A stretch of DNA of 64,000 nucleotides from Daucus carota subsp. sativus (taxonomy: Eukaryota > Streptophyta > Magnoliopsida > Apiales > Apiaceae). This document shows positions 22,801-37,165 of this stretch, piece after piece. The position numbers and the translations under genes were made by a program. The DNA lies in assembly GCF_001625215.2 (NCBI RefSeq), contig NC_030381.2, positions 46,312,689 to 46,376,688 on the forward strand, given 5' to 3'. The notes beneath the pieces were generated by a model that saw only the letters and a program-made list of their open reading frames with translations, did not search any database and was not told the origin of the DNA. The number at the start of each line of letters is the position of its first letter. Within the stretch, counting starts at the first letter, position 1.

Positions 22801-24688
22801 CAGAGAATGTGTTTAATCTATTACTCAAATAACTAGGTCATTAGTAGATAAAACTGTTGTCCTCGAAATATTATAAATTTATAACTAACATTGATGTACT
22901 TTTCAGTGGGTGTATGGCCATTGCTTTTTCTTAACTTCTTTAGTAAAAAAGTTGACTTTAGCTTTTGGACATTGTTTGGGTAAAAAGAAGTGCTGCAGCT
23001 TCTTTTGAGTATTTCACACAGAAGCGAAAAAGCTGCTGTTGCTTGCTTCTTCCTTTGGCAGGCATATTTTATTTTCATATAATTTATTTTACAATCATAA
23101 TAAATTCGTTGATTTATATTTTATTTTCTACAAATTTATTAAATATGCATGTCCCTCAAAAAAAATTAAAAATTTCTAATATGAATATTTTAACTTATAA
23201 GTTTAAATTACCCAAATACTTCACTAGCTTATAAATAAAATTATCCAAACACTTAAATAACTTATGACTTATCACTTATAATCCACTTCTTCGTTTTAAA
23301 CAATAAATAACTTCTTTTAAGCTAGGCCAAATGGCCCCAGTCTTTAAATAAATTGACAAATGGGTGTAAAAGTTTAAGCATTATTTTTAGATGACACAAA
23401 TGTGCTTCCGCAATACAGAACTAACCTGCCCAGCCAGTGCAGTGGCAACAAGATTTGAGGTGGCAATAGAAAGGAACATAAACACATAACCTAAATCATC
23501 ACAAAACACTGTCGCCGGTCCTACAAATGAATATTCAAGGAATATAAGTTTAAAACATCCTCTATACGTCATAGACAAAGGTAGTCCAGACGGACAATGC
23601 GACAATATGTGCTTCAACTATTACTATATGAAGAAGAACAGAGATAAGTTGTTAGTTCTGTGCTGCGGGATCATTTCATTAAATGACAATGTTTAACCAT
23701 GACGCAGCAGAGGACAGAATAAATAGAATGACATATAAGTAAGGCAGTTGGTCCAGAGCCTACGAATGAGACTGACATATATCCAGCTGAAAAAAGCGTT
23801 GGACGTGGAAAACCCTAGGATGAAGCAATTTTCCGCTGAATGATACTCTAGCACCCCCTATATACACATCAAAAACTTAAGGTGAAACTGTCGAGCACTT
23901 TTTTTTTTTGCTGAGCATATGCTATTAACGTATGTATCATGTATGTCACTTTTTTTCCGCTGAGCATATGTTAACTAACATAAGTATGTTAGGGGCACGG
24001 GTCCTATAAGCAATGCTCAAAGAAGGGAAGCAGGACTTCATATTCTGCAGCTCTTTAACTAATTACTAATTTATTGAACTCTTTTTACATTATCAAATTT
24101 GTGTAAAGCTGAAATATCAATATTCTAACAATAGATTTGACATTTGCATCAATAAAATAAATCAATAGCACCAAGAAATAATATAAAAACCAGTGCAAAG
24201 CAAATAAACAATATTAATAAGTTACCTAGAGAAGCAAGCTCAACAGTACTGGACTGGCCAACGACCACAGTATCAATCAAACTCATCAATGGCCCACATA
24301 ACCAAAGCCCAGTTGCAGGCCCGGAGAATCTGACAATCTCACCAATCTGACTCCAAATACTCTCATCATCATCACTTGAAACAGAAGCATCCACATTGTC
24401 ATCATTTGCTCTGTTCTGCAAACAACTAGTGATAATAGTGTATCGATATCTGCAAGAAGATGAGGAGGAGACAAGAAGATGTTTTTGAGGCAATGTGCAT
24501 GACATACGAGGAGGAAGAAATGATTGTTTAGATAATGTGTTGAAGAATTTATTAGGGTTTTGGAATGCAGCAGAAGTAGAAGAACTGGTGACAAGGGTTT
24601 TTAGATTCATGTCTGATTGTTTGTGTTGGTTGAGTTGGACAAGAGGAACGATGACAGATATGGATTCTGTAACATAGAACAGAGTCAA
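16810..24688 (-). CDS. DTX46: plastid MATE transporter, DETOXIFICATION 46 type (EDS5 homologue)
   Basis: Fourteen exons, all GT-AG and in frame (559 aa): 24226-24688, 23426-23520, 21903-22011, 21731-21786, 20704-20759, 19715-19853, 19454-19591, 19310-19378, 19100-19210, 18392-18520, 18190-18267, 17340-17411, 17032-17094 and 16810-16911. Family landmarks are [98 protein letters not shown] and [17 protein letters not shown]. The Ser/Thr-rich N-terminus fits a chloroplast transit peptide. Relatives are Arabidopsis DTX46 and EDS5/DTX47, and EDS5 exports a salicylate precursor from plastids. The substrate here is unknown. A second in-frame ATG at 24610 (MNLKTLV) would give 533 aa and is a plausible true start. 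Introns carry a NUPT and MITEs. Confidence 0.93.
17456..17672 (-). other. nuclear plastid DNA insert (NUPT): fragment of plastid 16S rRNA gene
   Basis: The plus strand here reads as the complement of the plastid rrn16 3' half. Landmarks are CACTGCACGGGTCGATACGC (17548-17567), GGCGCCTAGTATCTATC, GACTACTGGAGTATCTGATC and TCTCAGTGTCAGTGTCGGCC (17643-17662). Relative to the plastid sequence I remember, it carries many C-to-T and G-to-A changes, and about 20 bases are missing near 17530. It lies inside the MATE intron 17412-18189 and is not a functional rRNA gene. Confidence 0.88.
20142..20675. mobile_element. hAT MITE in a MATE intron
   Basis: A perfect 8-bp target duplication CATATAGC (20134-20141 and 20676-20683) flanks a 534-bp element. 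Its ends are inverted repeats, TAGGGCTGTAAA at the left and TTTGACAACCCTA at the right. The subterminal parts are full of ATCCGAAT/CGGATAC/GATATCC-type repeats and the centre is AT-rich. This is the classic layout of a plant hAT MITE. The right target duplication ends 20 bp from the splice donor of the exon 20704-20759. Confidence 0.92.
22912..23340. mobile_element. possible degenerate MITE in a MATE intron
   Basis: The left edge (GGCCATTGCTTTTTCTTAAC, about 22916) and the inverted right edge (GGGGCCATTTGGCCTAGC, ending about 23340) are roughly complementary, with a shared CTTCTTTT/AAAAGAAG block inside. No target duplication could be fixed. I list it because its composition differs from the surrounding intron. 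Confidence 0.3.
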
Positions 24689-26158
24689 GGGGACTCTTAT
24701 CTTATGTCATGTACGTTGGGGTAAAATTTAGAGGCCTAAAATCAATCTTCCGTTTCTTGTATAATTTCTTTTGGTTAATAATTTAATATACTCTTTCGAT
24801 TTAATGACAAGAGATTTAGAATATTATGACCTTAACAGGCTCAGAGCGATAAATATGAGTGTTTTATCCCACGCAATATTTTGTTTTGCACCAGGTCGGA
24901 TTCCTATATTTCAGGATAGGGACATAATTTATGTTTGGTTTAGTTTTTCATTTTTACTGTTTCTTTTTATTTTCGATATCTGTTTTGAATGTTATAGAAA
25001 TCACATTTAATTATAATATTTTTTTATACAATTTATGTATCAAATAAATTCTAAAAATTCTAAGTTTTAATTTATTATAAAAATATTTATTAGTATTTTA
25101 TATCCTAATACTATATTGATAAATTATATATCCGTTGTAATCATATATACCGATTCCATGAATATAGTATTTTAATATCATTTATAAATTCTGGACCCAA
25201 TAACCCACCATTCTAATGGATTTTTAAGAATTACGTCGAAACGGCTGTTTGGATTCATCATTATCCGGATTGAAATCATAATTAAATTAACAAATATTAT
25301 TTATGTAAAAGATATAAATATTCTTTATTTAATTGATATAAAAGATTATACTGATCTACTCGATTCTTTAATTATTATGTCTTTTTGTATAATTTATTCG
25401 TTCTCTAATTATTTTGTTGGAAATTGATCACTTCTCATATATAATTATTAAAAAATTATAGTAATTACAAATTAATTGTTTTGTCACACATGAATCCGAT
25501 AGAATTTATTGTTATCATTATGTTATTAAATTTAATAATATATAACATCTTTTTTTTTTTAGCAATAATATATAACATCCTTATTATATGAGATTTATAA
25601 AATATATACACAACTTAAATTAATCAGAATTTACGGGGTGTATTCGATTGAGATTTTAATGGATTGTTTTTAGTTTATGGATTTTAATGGATTATATGTG
25701 ATTTTGATTCTGTGTAAATTCTTGATAAAATGTCGTAGAGTTGATATGATTTAAACACAATGCTTCAAAATCTCATTAATTTTGGTGGGATTTCAAAAAA
25801 CTTAAAATACACCGAAGAATACCACAAAATCCATCATTTTATGATTCCAAAAAAATCAATTAGCATTTGAATACCATCAGATTTTAATAAATTTTAAACA
25901 ATCTCAATTGAATACCGTCAAATTTTAAAGCATCATTTAAAATCTTAATTGAGTACCACTAGATTTTGCAGCATAATTTAAAATCTCAATTGCAAATCTT
26001 GAGCTCTTAGTATATTTTTCAAAATACTTCAAATATACTCGGCCGGGTCGGAGTGGACGTTTTTGGAGCAGGCCGTGACTTTGTTTGTTGCCTATTTGGA
26101 AGAAGAAAAGCGATTGGGGTGAATTGGAATTTCTGCAGGCTTGGATCGATCGAGAGAG
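24689..26158. other. intergenic between divergent MATE and DPMS1 genes
   Basis: The MATE promoter should lie at the left and the DPMS1 promoter at the right. The centre (24960-25630) is strongly AT-rich with nothing recognisable, and 25634-25985 is a dispersed repeat described separately. A 79-codon ORF at 24771-25010 has no family resemblance. Confidence 0.5.
25634..25985 (+). repeat. dispersed repeat, copy 1 (ATTCRATTGAGATTTTAA family)
   Basis: The left end GGTGTATTCGATTGAGATTT resembles the left end of the repeat at 51781 (GGTGTATTTGATTGAGATTT). Towards the right there are several complementary units of the type AAAATCTCAATTGAATACC, so the element has inverted, internally repeated ends. 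The middle stretch (CCACAAAATCCATCATTTTA and neighbours) occurs in reverse complement inside 51781-52160. I infer a foldback-like MITE family; no target duplication is resolved. Confidence 0.65.
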
Positions 26159-28897
<2,739 letters not shown>

Positions 28898-29003
28898 TGA
28901 TGGGTGAACAGTTTTGGAGAGCTTAAAAGTTTCTAATACATTCTATAAACTACGTAGATATTTACGGGTCATGTTCAATTGTGCATCCCCCAATTTTTAA
29001 CTG

Positions 29004-29261
29004 TTAAGCTACCCTCTTGTAATCCAGCGGGAGAGCGGATTGTCTAACTTGTGGTATGGTGCCAGTAGTTTTTGCGTAAGTTCTATTATAATTATTGTAC
29101 ATTTTCCCAACGTCCTGTTTCGGGATATACTGATCCCAGGGTTTTGGTTTCAAGGAAAATCCAGGTTTATAGATTAACTCTCTCCTGATTCCGTTGAGAG
29201 GACCATAAACAGTTTTAATGTATGCATCAGGAATAATCCATTCACATTCTCGTTCTCTCAT
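29004..29261 (-). other. unassigned 85-codon open frame, possible decayed coding sequence
   Basis: The minus-strand frame starts at 29261 with MRERECEWIIPDAYIKTVYG and ends at 29006-29004. Open reading extends upstream without a stop to about 29312. The composition is not low-complexity: it is rich in Tyr, Pro, Lys, Arg and Trp, with segments such as PGFSLKPKPWDQYIPKQDVG and QSALPLDYKRVA. I do not recognise the family. It sits between the convergent ends of DPMS1 and G6PDH, with no visible promoter or splice partner. It may be a relic of a captured mobile or viral-type gene, a fragment of an unknown gene, or chance. Confidence 0.3.
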
Positions 29262-29705
29262 AATAATAATAGACAGTTTATATATGGCCAGTTTGTGGTT
29301 CCAATATTCTCCTCATTCTGATATTTTGTAGATTTAAGTCCTCTTAAATCACAGATGATACTAACCCTTGGTCAATTTGCATGCTTAATTTTATCACAAG
29401 GAAATTATGTACGATGACATCATGACAAGCATCGCAACTCAGATGCTTCAGGAGAATAAATAAATAAAAACCACTCATATAAATAAATGCAAGTTAGTAG
29501 CATGCTCCAAAAAATGTTGGAAGAATCGGTTAAAAAGTTATTTAAACATGGAATTATTTGATTCCCAAATGTAACTAGGATCGAAGTATAATGACTTTTT
29601 AACATATTATAGCCTTAACTATTTTGCATTTAGCATTGTATTGCTCTTATAAAGTTTGCTATAACAAAGTCTTCATGCAACCTAGTAACCTTACAGTAGT
29701 TCAGA

Positions 29706-32700
29706 TTACAGGGTTGGAGGGATCCATATATAGCCTTGTGTGGGAACATAGCCAACTTCTTTCAGCAACTCATCCGCTTTATCTGGACCTCGACTGCCAG
29801 GTTTATATGGAACTGATTTAAATTCACCTTTATCTATTCTGTGAAGCAGAGGGGTGAATATCTCCCAGGCTACCTGATAATCCAAATGAAAGAAACATCA
29901 AAACCAAACAAGTATGATATGTGATACAAATTTGTGAGCTGTGTACCTTCAACTCATCTCTACGAACAAAATGCTGTTGATCACCCCTTATACTGAAAGA
30001 CGAAAAACAATATTGAGCATGAAAATGAAAACCTTGGGGTATATTGTCATCTTGGCAAGACTTTGATACCCAAATCATGAATTAAGGCAGTGATAGCATT
30101 TACAAAATAAAAATGAGGATTCGCTATTTAATAGAAAGAAGTGGCATATACGTGTCAAGAATAAGTCGTTCATAAGCCTCTGGGATGGTTACATCCTGGT
30201 AACGTTGTCCATAGGACAAGTCTAGCTCACTCTGGATAGTTGCCATCTTAAGTCCAGGCTGTTTGACCTACATGAAAGAAATAAAGAAGGCGAGAACGCA
30301 TGACTAGCAGTGATTTTAGGAGAACTTCATGCTATATATTTTTCAAATATCTTAACAAAATCATGATAAAACAAGAGTCAATTAAAAGAATAATGCAAGC
30401 AAACATATACACAATCGATCACTACATAAATCTGAGTGCGGCTTAACATTTGAATATTTTGATTCAAAATTATCAAAAGAAAAACACTGATATGATTTAT
30501 TTTCGAGGATTTGCAGCACAAAAACAAGCTCAAAAGAGAAAGGACTTGCAACAATGAATTTCATTATACTCCTCATGATAACTCTCCCCAAAGAAAATCA
30601 AGACTAATTTTCTAGTTTCAAACATTTTTATTTATTTTTAATAGGCATAACCGCACAATTGATTCAAAGTTATGTCTTACTAATAAATAATATTTTTGAC
30701 TAATAGCACTAAATTATTAAGATTTTGTTTCTCGGATTAGGGTATGGAGTATTAGAATGTCAGACACAACACATTTTTTTCGTATCCTATTCTGAAAATC
30801 TAAAATGCAACTTTCTTCGCCACCATACTTTTTATATTTGCATCGCAAGTTCAATTCGCCTGGGGAATTTTAGTTGGTCAAAGTGTCCATATTTTTAGTT
30901 GGTCCAAAGTATCCATATGTTAGTAACTAAACTTTCCATATTAAAAAGAAATCTAAAATTTCACATGTTAAGACTTAAGATCATCTTCAAGTTTCTAAAA
31001 ACCAAGTTATGAATGGGAGATGAGAAAAATATTTTTCTTTATCTATATCGTATTGCAGACTAGTGGATACCCTTCTCTAAGTAACATGAGGTCGAGGCAA
31101 CTGGTGAGAAACATGAGATCGTGGTTCAAGCCTCAATAGAGGGCGCACGTGTGTATGAGTACTAAATTTCTGCAATCGGTACATGACAAAAATATAAAAT
31201 GATGCACTGGGAATTATTATGTGAAACTGATAGACCTTGCACTTGGAGGAAAAAAAAAATAAGGATACTTCAAACACTTCTGAACAGCATCATCAAATGT
31301 AGCTCAATAAAGAACATAAACTGAATAACATCAGAATGCTAGGTTCACAAGTCACTTACTGTAAGCTTCATATACATGGCCTCTGAAGGTTGTAATCGTA
31401 TTACTAGTTCATTCCTCCCTTGCTTTTGACCTAAATATAGTAGAACATACTCCGCTTAAACTTTAAAGCCATATAACTGTTCTCAAGAACACAATAAACT
31501 ACCAATAAAGAAACATTAATCAATACAAGTCAAATTGTGGGTACTGCACATGTAAGCTATTCTGAAGGTTATTTGGATTGTAAATTTTAGGACTACAAGA
31601 TAATTTTGTTATAATCCCTCAACACTGTAGGGTACAAGGGATGAGTCATTCACCATTATGACCCAGTGCTATTAAAACATTTTTGTTTTATTTTTTTCTC
31701 AAGACATAAGTCAATTAAGAATCAGTAACACCGACAATTTTACAAATGGATGTGTGATCAGGACACATCAAAAAGATAGATGCAACACAAAATTCACTGA
31801 ACTAAATTGGAGCTCTAACACCACAAGCATGTTGGCTATATGATGCTTGGACATAAGACTACTACAGAAAATGGAAAGTGCAAATTTGACAAAATTGTAC
31901 AATACTTTTAAATATATCACCCGGAACTTCCTTAAATTGGATACGAATTTCTGCCTTTCTAGATGCTAATGCCTTTCCAGCCTTAAGCACGAAAGGTACA
32001 CCTGCAACGAGTATACAGGATGATGTTAGTGTTAACGAATAAAGTTAAATATTTAACTAATAAGTAATTTGTTTTAATTTGGAAGTTTAGTACTAGTTGC
32101 AGTTCGTAACTAAAAGTACTGAGTAGCTTTATCATTGGTCCAAGGAGAGAGCTATATTACTTCTACAAATATCTATTGTAAGCCTTCTTTCTAGAATATT
32201 CTCTCTCAAAAAACAATTCCTCCAAGAAATCCCAGTGACTTACTAATTTCTTTATAAATTAATACCCTGTTAGTTAAATTCTTCACCAGACTTAGAAGTT
32301 AGAACTCATAACCTCAATCCTGACTATACATGATGCCTGGACAAACTACCTCAGGCCTATTAAACAGATCTTTAATTTACAATTAAAAACCACCTCCCTC
32401 CCCCCAAAAAATAAATTAATAATTATAAATAATTATCATTATTAATGCGTATACAATTTTGCATCAGAGAAAATGATTAAAAGTAATATGACATACCTTC
32501 CCATCTTTCATTATGTATACGCAATACTATAGTTGCAAAAGTAGGAGTGTTAGAGCCATCAGGCACTGTGGGATCATCTAAGTAGCCATCATATTGTCCG
32601 AGCACAACCTCTTCATCTTTAATTGGAGCTACAGATTGAAGAACCTGCATTTACACTAATACTATCAAGTAAAAAGGGAAATTGTGCAGCTCATGAAAAT

Positions 32701-35625
32701 TAGTCCAAATGAATTTGGAATTATATTGTACCAAAGAAGAAAATCAAGAAGTACAAAACAGCACTTCTCATGAATATACAGGCTTAAGAACCTGAGTTCT
32801 CAACAACTAGTTAGTAAAATAAGAAAGTTGGAACCACTAGAGAACACTTAATGGAATAAGGTGAATGTGTTAGTATTAAGAAAGAAATATATTTGCTGCT
32901 AGTTAGATGACAGAAAGTGATAATGGGAAGAACTATGAAAAAAAATAAAAATAAGGAAATCATATTGCCATAATTAATGCCATAATTAAAGCCACAATTA
33001 TACATTCACCTTCACTTTCTCATCTCGAATGTGCTCAGGTTTAAGAGAGACAGGTTTCTCCATAGCAACAAGGCAAAGAACCTAGAGTTAGCAGAACACA
33101 GTATTAGATATGTAAAGCAAAACCAGAAAGAGGTGTCCCTCAGGATCAAAATGTAATCTCCTATTTGAATTGAAGGATTTATTTGATAACTTGGATTTGA
33201 ATCCCGCCGAAATTTATATAAATATTAAAATATTGTCAATGGCACAAAACATGGTATAAATGCAGCAAATTGGTCTCACCTGCAAGAGATGATTTTGGAT
33301 AATATCCCGGATGATTCTGCAACAACTTACGACATAAGGTTATGCAAGTAAAACTTAAGATTTTCTATATAACTTGTCAGACCAAATAAAAATTCTTGAC
33401 TGTCACCCTTGAATTACAATTTCAGGACTGCAATTACGGAAGTATATATCAATCAGGAAATTGTTCTGCACTGATAACATACCCATACTCATCAAAATAT
33501 CCGCCACGCCCTTCAGTTCCAATATCCTCTCGAAACACAATCTGCATGTGACGATAATATAGAATATAATATAACAGTGGGGGTGGGGGGATATTAATAT
33601 CATCAGTCAATGACATACTGCTAGGTGCTATTATCAAACATATACAATTAGAATATTTATGATAAGAAACATACTGTGTGATCTCAATCTTGCAAGAAGA
33701 TAATTTAAGACCAAATAACCAAGATAATGCCAAACGTATCATGACAATAATTTATATTTTTTATAAAACAGCAATATAATTGGTGAAGGAGGATATGTCA
33801 ACCTTTGTTGCAAGCCACTGTTGTTTCCTTACAGGCACTAAACAAAGAAACCTCTACTAATTATAAATGAAGCCTCTTTTTTTTTTTTTTTTGCTAAATA
33901 AAGGAAGCCTTTTTATTGTGTGTATAAGTGGGGTGGAGAATCTAGACACGAACCTGTACACTACTGATGTTGTCATGATTCCATGAAGGCAGGAAAAAAC
34001 GATTAGCAAAACGAAGTACCAACTACAAAAAATTAATATGAACATAAGAATACCACAAGTGCGAGGTAGGAAAGGCATCAAGTTCAAGTGCTTGACAATT
34101 TTGACATGTGTTACCAAGTTTTGCACCAACTCTTTCCCCAAATAATGATCAATACGATATATCTGTGGCTCCTCAAACAGTTCTCCTATCTGGTTACTGA
34201 GACGCTCGGCTGACTCCAAGTCCTTACCGAAGGGCTTCTCAACAACAATACGTGTCCATCCACCAAGATCAGCTGAAATGTACATTAACAAGCATGTAAG
34301 AGTTATGTTCCAATCATAAAACATGGCAGGGACTGGTTGTGATAGTCTAGTTTCATGGCTACATATCCAATGATTCATCTATAAACCAATTGTTGTAGAT
34401 ATTTTCATGTGGGGAAAGACAATCCCTGTTATCCAATGACAAAAGCATATTATTCAACCATTAAGACAAGAATGTTGGATACTATTAAAAAATCAATAAA
34501 CTTTTAATAAAGTAAAATTATTAGAGGATAGCTGCTACATACAAGAGCATACATTTATTCATGCAGCAAGTCCTAATCATTTTGCAGACTGGAGGATACA
34601 CTGAAGGAGGAAGTGCGAGGTAGAATAGTCTCCGGGACGATCCTTCAATACTCTTTTTTGATATTTCATACTCAGATATTTCCTTATCCAAACACTGAAA
34701 ACCCTCTTCCGTGTCATAAGCACCACAGACGTATTTGATCTACGTGATCAATAAAAAATCAAGACATGGGTAATAACTGGACATGGATGGAAATTTATTA
34801 AACTGAGAATCACATAAACAGCTTCACCAACCAGTTGCAGAAACTTTGTTGCATCTTCCGTGTGTCCTTCTGCAGCATTCTTGTTTGGAGTAAGATATCT
34901 GCACAAATTAAAAAACTAGTCAACAGTAATTTGGTTAATATGTCACTCTACCAGTGTACAAGTCTGATCCAGATAAAATTTGTGTAAAAGTTATGTTATT
35001 GACGCAATAGTAATAATGTAAAATAAAATGCTATATACATGAGGAAAAGAAAGAAGGTCAAAGTCATAACATCCTACCCATTGTCATTTACATAAAGAAA
35101 AAATAAAGAAGGGAAGTTCTGAACTTAGATTGTAATTTTTAAAATATGTATTCTTCCAGAAGGAAGCTAACAGAAACTGGCAGTGTACCACTCTAGATTC
35201 ACTTTCTATGTAATCTACTTTCCATCAACAAGATTACAAGAGTATTACCCCCGAATACGGTCTCTGAGGTCATCATCTGAAATCTTGGTCCTGGCATAGC
35301 CAAAGATGTAAACTTCATGTGACTGCAAGAAACCCTGTCAAAGACCACATCAAACCAGCATAAGGCACAAAATTCAGTCTCGTACCCTGCCATGAAGACG
35401 TAAGATCTTAAACAATTCATTATGAAACTAAGCAGATAGAAAGACCTGGCGATAGAGTTTGAAGAGTGCGGGGAAAGTCTTTTTCTTGGCAAGATCACCA
35501 GAAGCACCAAGCACAACAATAGATAGGCATGCAGCTTCTGACCCGGCTGGTTCACTGTCTTTATCAACAGGGTCTGCCACAATAGGCTCTCCTCCACTAT
35601 CGGACATCTTATGACTGTCAGACAC
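29706..35625 (-). CDS. cytosolic glucose-6-phosphate 1-dehydrogenase
   Basis: Fifteen exons, in frame throughout (519 aa): 35446-35625, 35249-35334, 34832-34898, 34553-34739, 34115-34272, 33954-34022, 33483-33541, 33280-33316, 33010-33081, 32497-32644, 31906-32001, 31360-31430, 30152-30267, 29947-29992 and 29706-29873. The enzyme oxidises glucose-6-phosphate with NADP+, the first step of the oxidative pentose phosphate pathway. Motifs: NADP-binding [33 protein letters not shown], the active-site signature [70 protein letters not shown] and the end GYIWIPPTL. There is no transit peptide, which fits the cytosolic G6PD5/6 type. A second in-frame ATG lies six codons downstream of the first. Confidence 0.97.
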
Positions 35626-36070
35626 TGCAGATTACATTATTAAGTATCGGACCTAATTACGACATTAAAAATTATACAAAACAATTTTTTTCTCAATGCC
35701 GCATAATTTTCAATGCAAAAGAAACACTAAATGATCTAATATGGCTAGCCACACAACTTATTGCTCACCAGCCTCCTGCTTAAATCACTCAAAAGTATAT
35801 ATTTAACAAGAGCCCAGTAAAAAAATATTCAACAGAGTAAAAATGCAGTGCAAACAATTCAATATATATTTAGTGTCAATTAGCTAGGAAAACAGTAAAA
35901 TTCAATTCTTCTAATAAAAAATCTGTGAAGACGAATCCGTGTGTGTGTGTGTGAACAAGGGAGATGCAATATCATCATGCAAATGTAAGAAAAAGATGAC
36001 TAACCTTGAATCAAGAAATGTGCAGTAACTGAGATCTTCTGTGGGGGGTGCGCTGTATATATGTGTGTAG
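35626..36070 (-). promoter_or_regulatory. probable split 5' UTR and TATA box of the G6PDH gene
   Basis: Just upstream of the ATG there is an acceptor-like CTGCAG/TGTCTG (about 35622-35632). A donor AAG/GTTAGTC lies near 36005-35999, suggesting a 5' UTR intron of about 0.37 kb. Further upstream, TATATA within 36050-36062 (minus strand) would be a suitable TATA box. No transcript evidence is available. Confidence 0.45.
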
Positions 36071-37165
36071 AGCAAGGTAGATATAGATTAAGAAATGTGG
36101 GAGATGAGAAGAATTGCTTGATATCAATTTACTTTATTGGCATAACAAACCGTGGGTTATTTCCTAGTTTTTTGCATGAATAGACGTATAACATCATTTT
36201 ATCGTTTATTTTCTTTAGTTTATGACTTATAATATGTCCACTTATTTTAGTAGCGTTCTACATCTGTCCACTGCTTCGGCCTTTTGGATTTCGGTTTCTT
36301 TGTCATGTCCATGTTCTAGGTTTTTTTCCTGTCAAATGTTTTGTATTTCTGCCCGAATGTTGTCAGGAATTGGAGAGGACATGGCAATAATCCAAATTCA
36401 TTTTTTTTTTATCTATCTCTAAACCCTAACCAACAAATTTTGATCGGATTTCATTATATCGAAAATCTTTTTTCTGCCCTTAAAAAAAAAAAAAAAAAAA
36501 AGAAGAAAGAAAATCTTTTTTCTGGATTGGATATAAATGCCTAAGGTTTGAATTATTCAATTATTGTTTATCAAACACATAGATATTTTTCAATATATAA
36601 AATTATAGTCCGTTATTAACATCGAAAATATATCAATTATTAATCATTTGGTCAGCTTCATACTATCGGACCTGTCACAGTATCACTACCTTATTCAGTC
36701 AGATTTCCGTTTAACCACAACGGAAGAGCCACGCCCACCAGACAGTCTTTTGCAACGCAATAAAACTAGGTAGCGTCTTTTTTTTTTTTTTTTTTTTCCA
36801 TCTCCATCACTGTAGACTGTAGTGTGTATATAAAAGGTATTTAGGGCTACCGTCTTCATATTTTTGCGATCAGGTCATTTCCCTATTTATATATACCAAT
36901 TTAAGCAAATGGAAAAATGGTGGAAGACTAACCTAAATGACAGCAACATATGAAGCCTTGTTTACCTAAGGCCAGGTGTGCCTACAAGGGCGAATTTACG
37001 AAAACCAAAACTCAGATACATTTAACAAAACAAAATTCATAAAGTAATAATAGTAACAATAATAATAAAAAAAAAGCTGGCTTTCTGTATTTGCAACTAC
37101 AAATGCATGCTCACTATGTTTCGCTCAAATAATACGGGCACACTACAAATATGATCCAGATTGTG
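36071..37165. other. intergenic, head of G6PDH to tail of SH3P2-like gene
   Basis: No gene is seen. It holds the G6PDH upstream region, an A tract at about 36482-36500 and a T tract at about 36778-36798. Sequence from about 37000 is probably the 3' UTR of the SH3P2-like gene. Confidence 0.5.

Noticed and set aside
35199-35597. 132-codon minus-strand ORF in the G6PDH 5' part
   Set aside because: It is a shifted frame across exons 1-2 and intron 1 of G6PDH.
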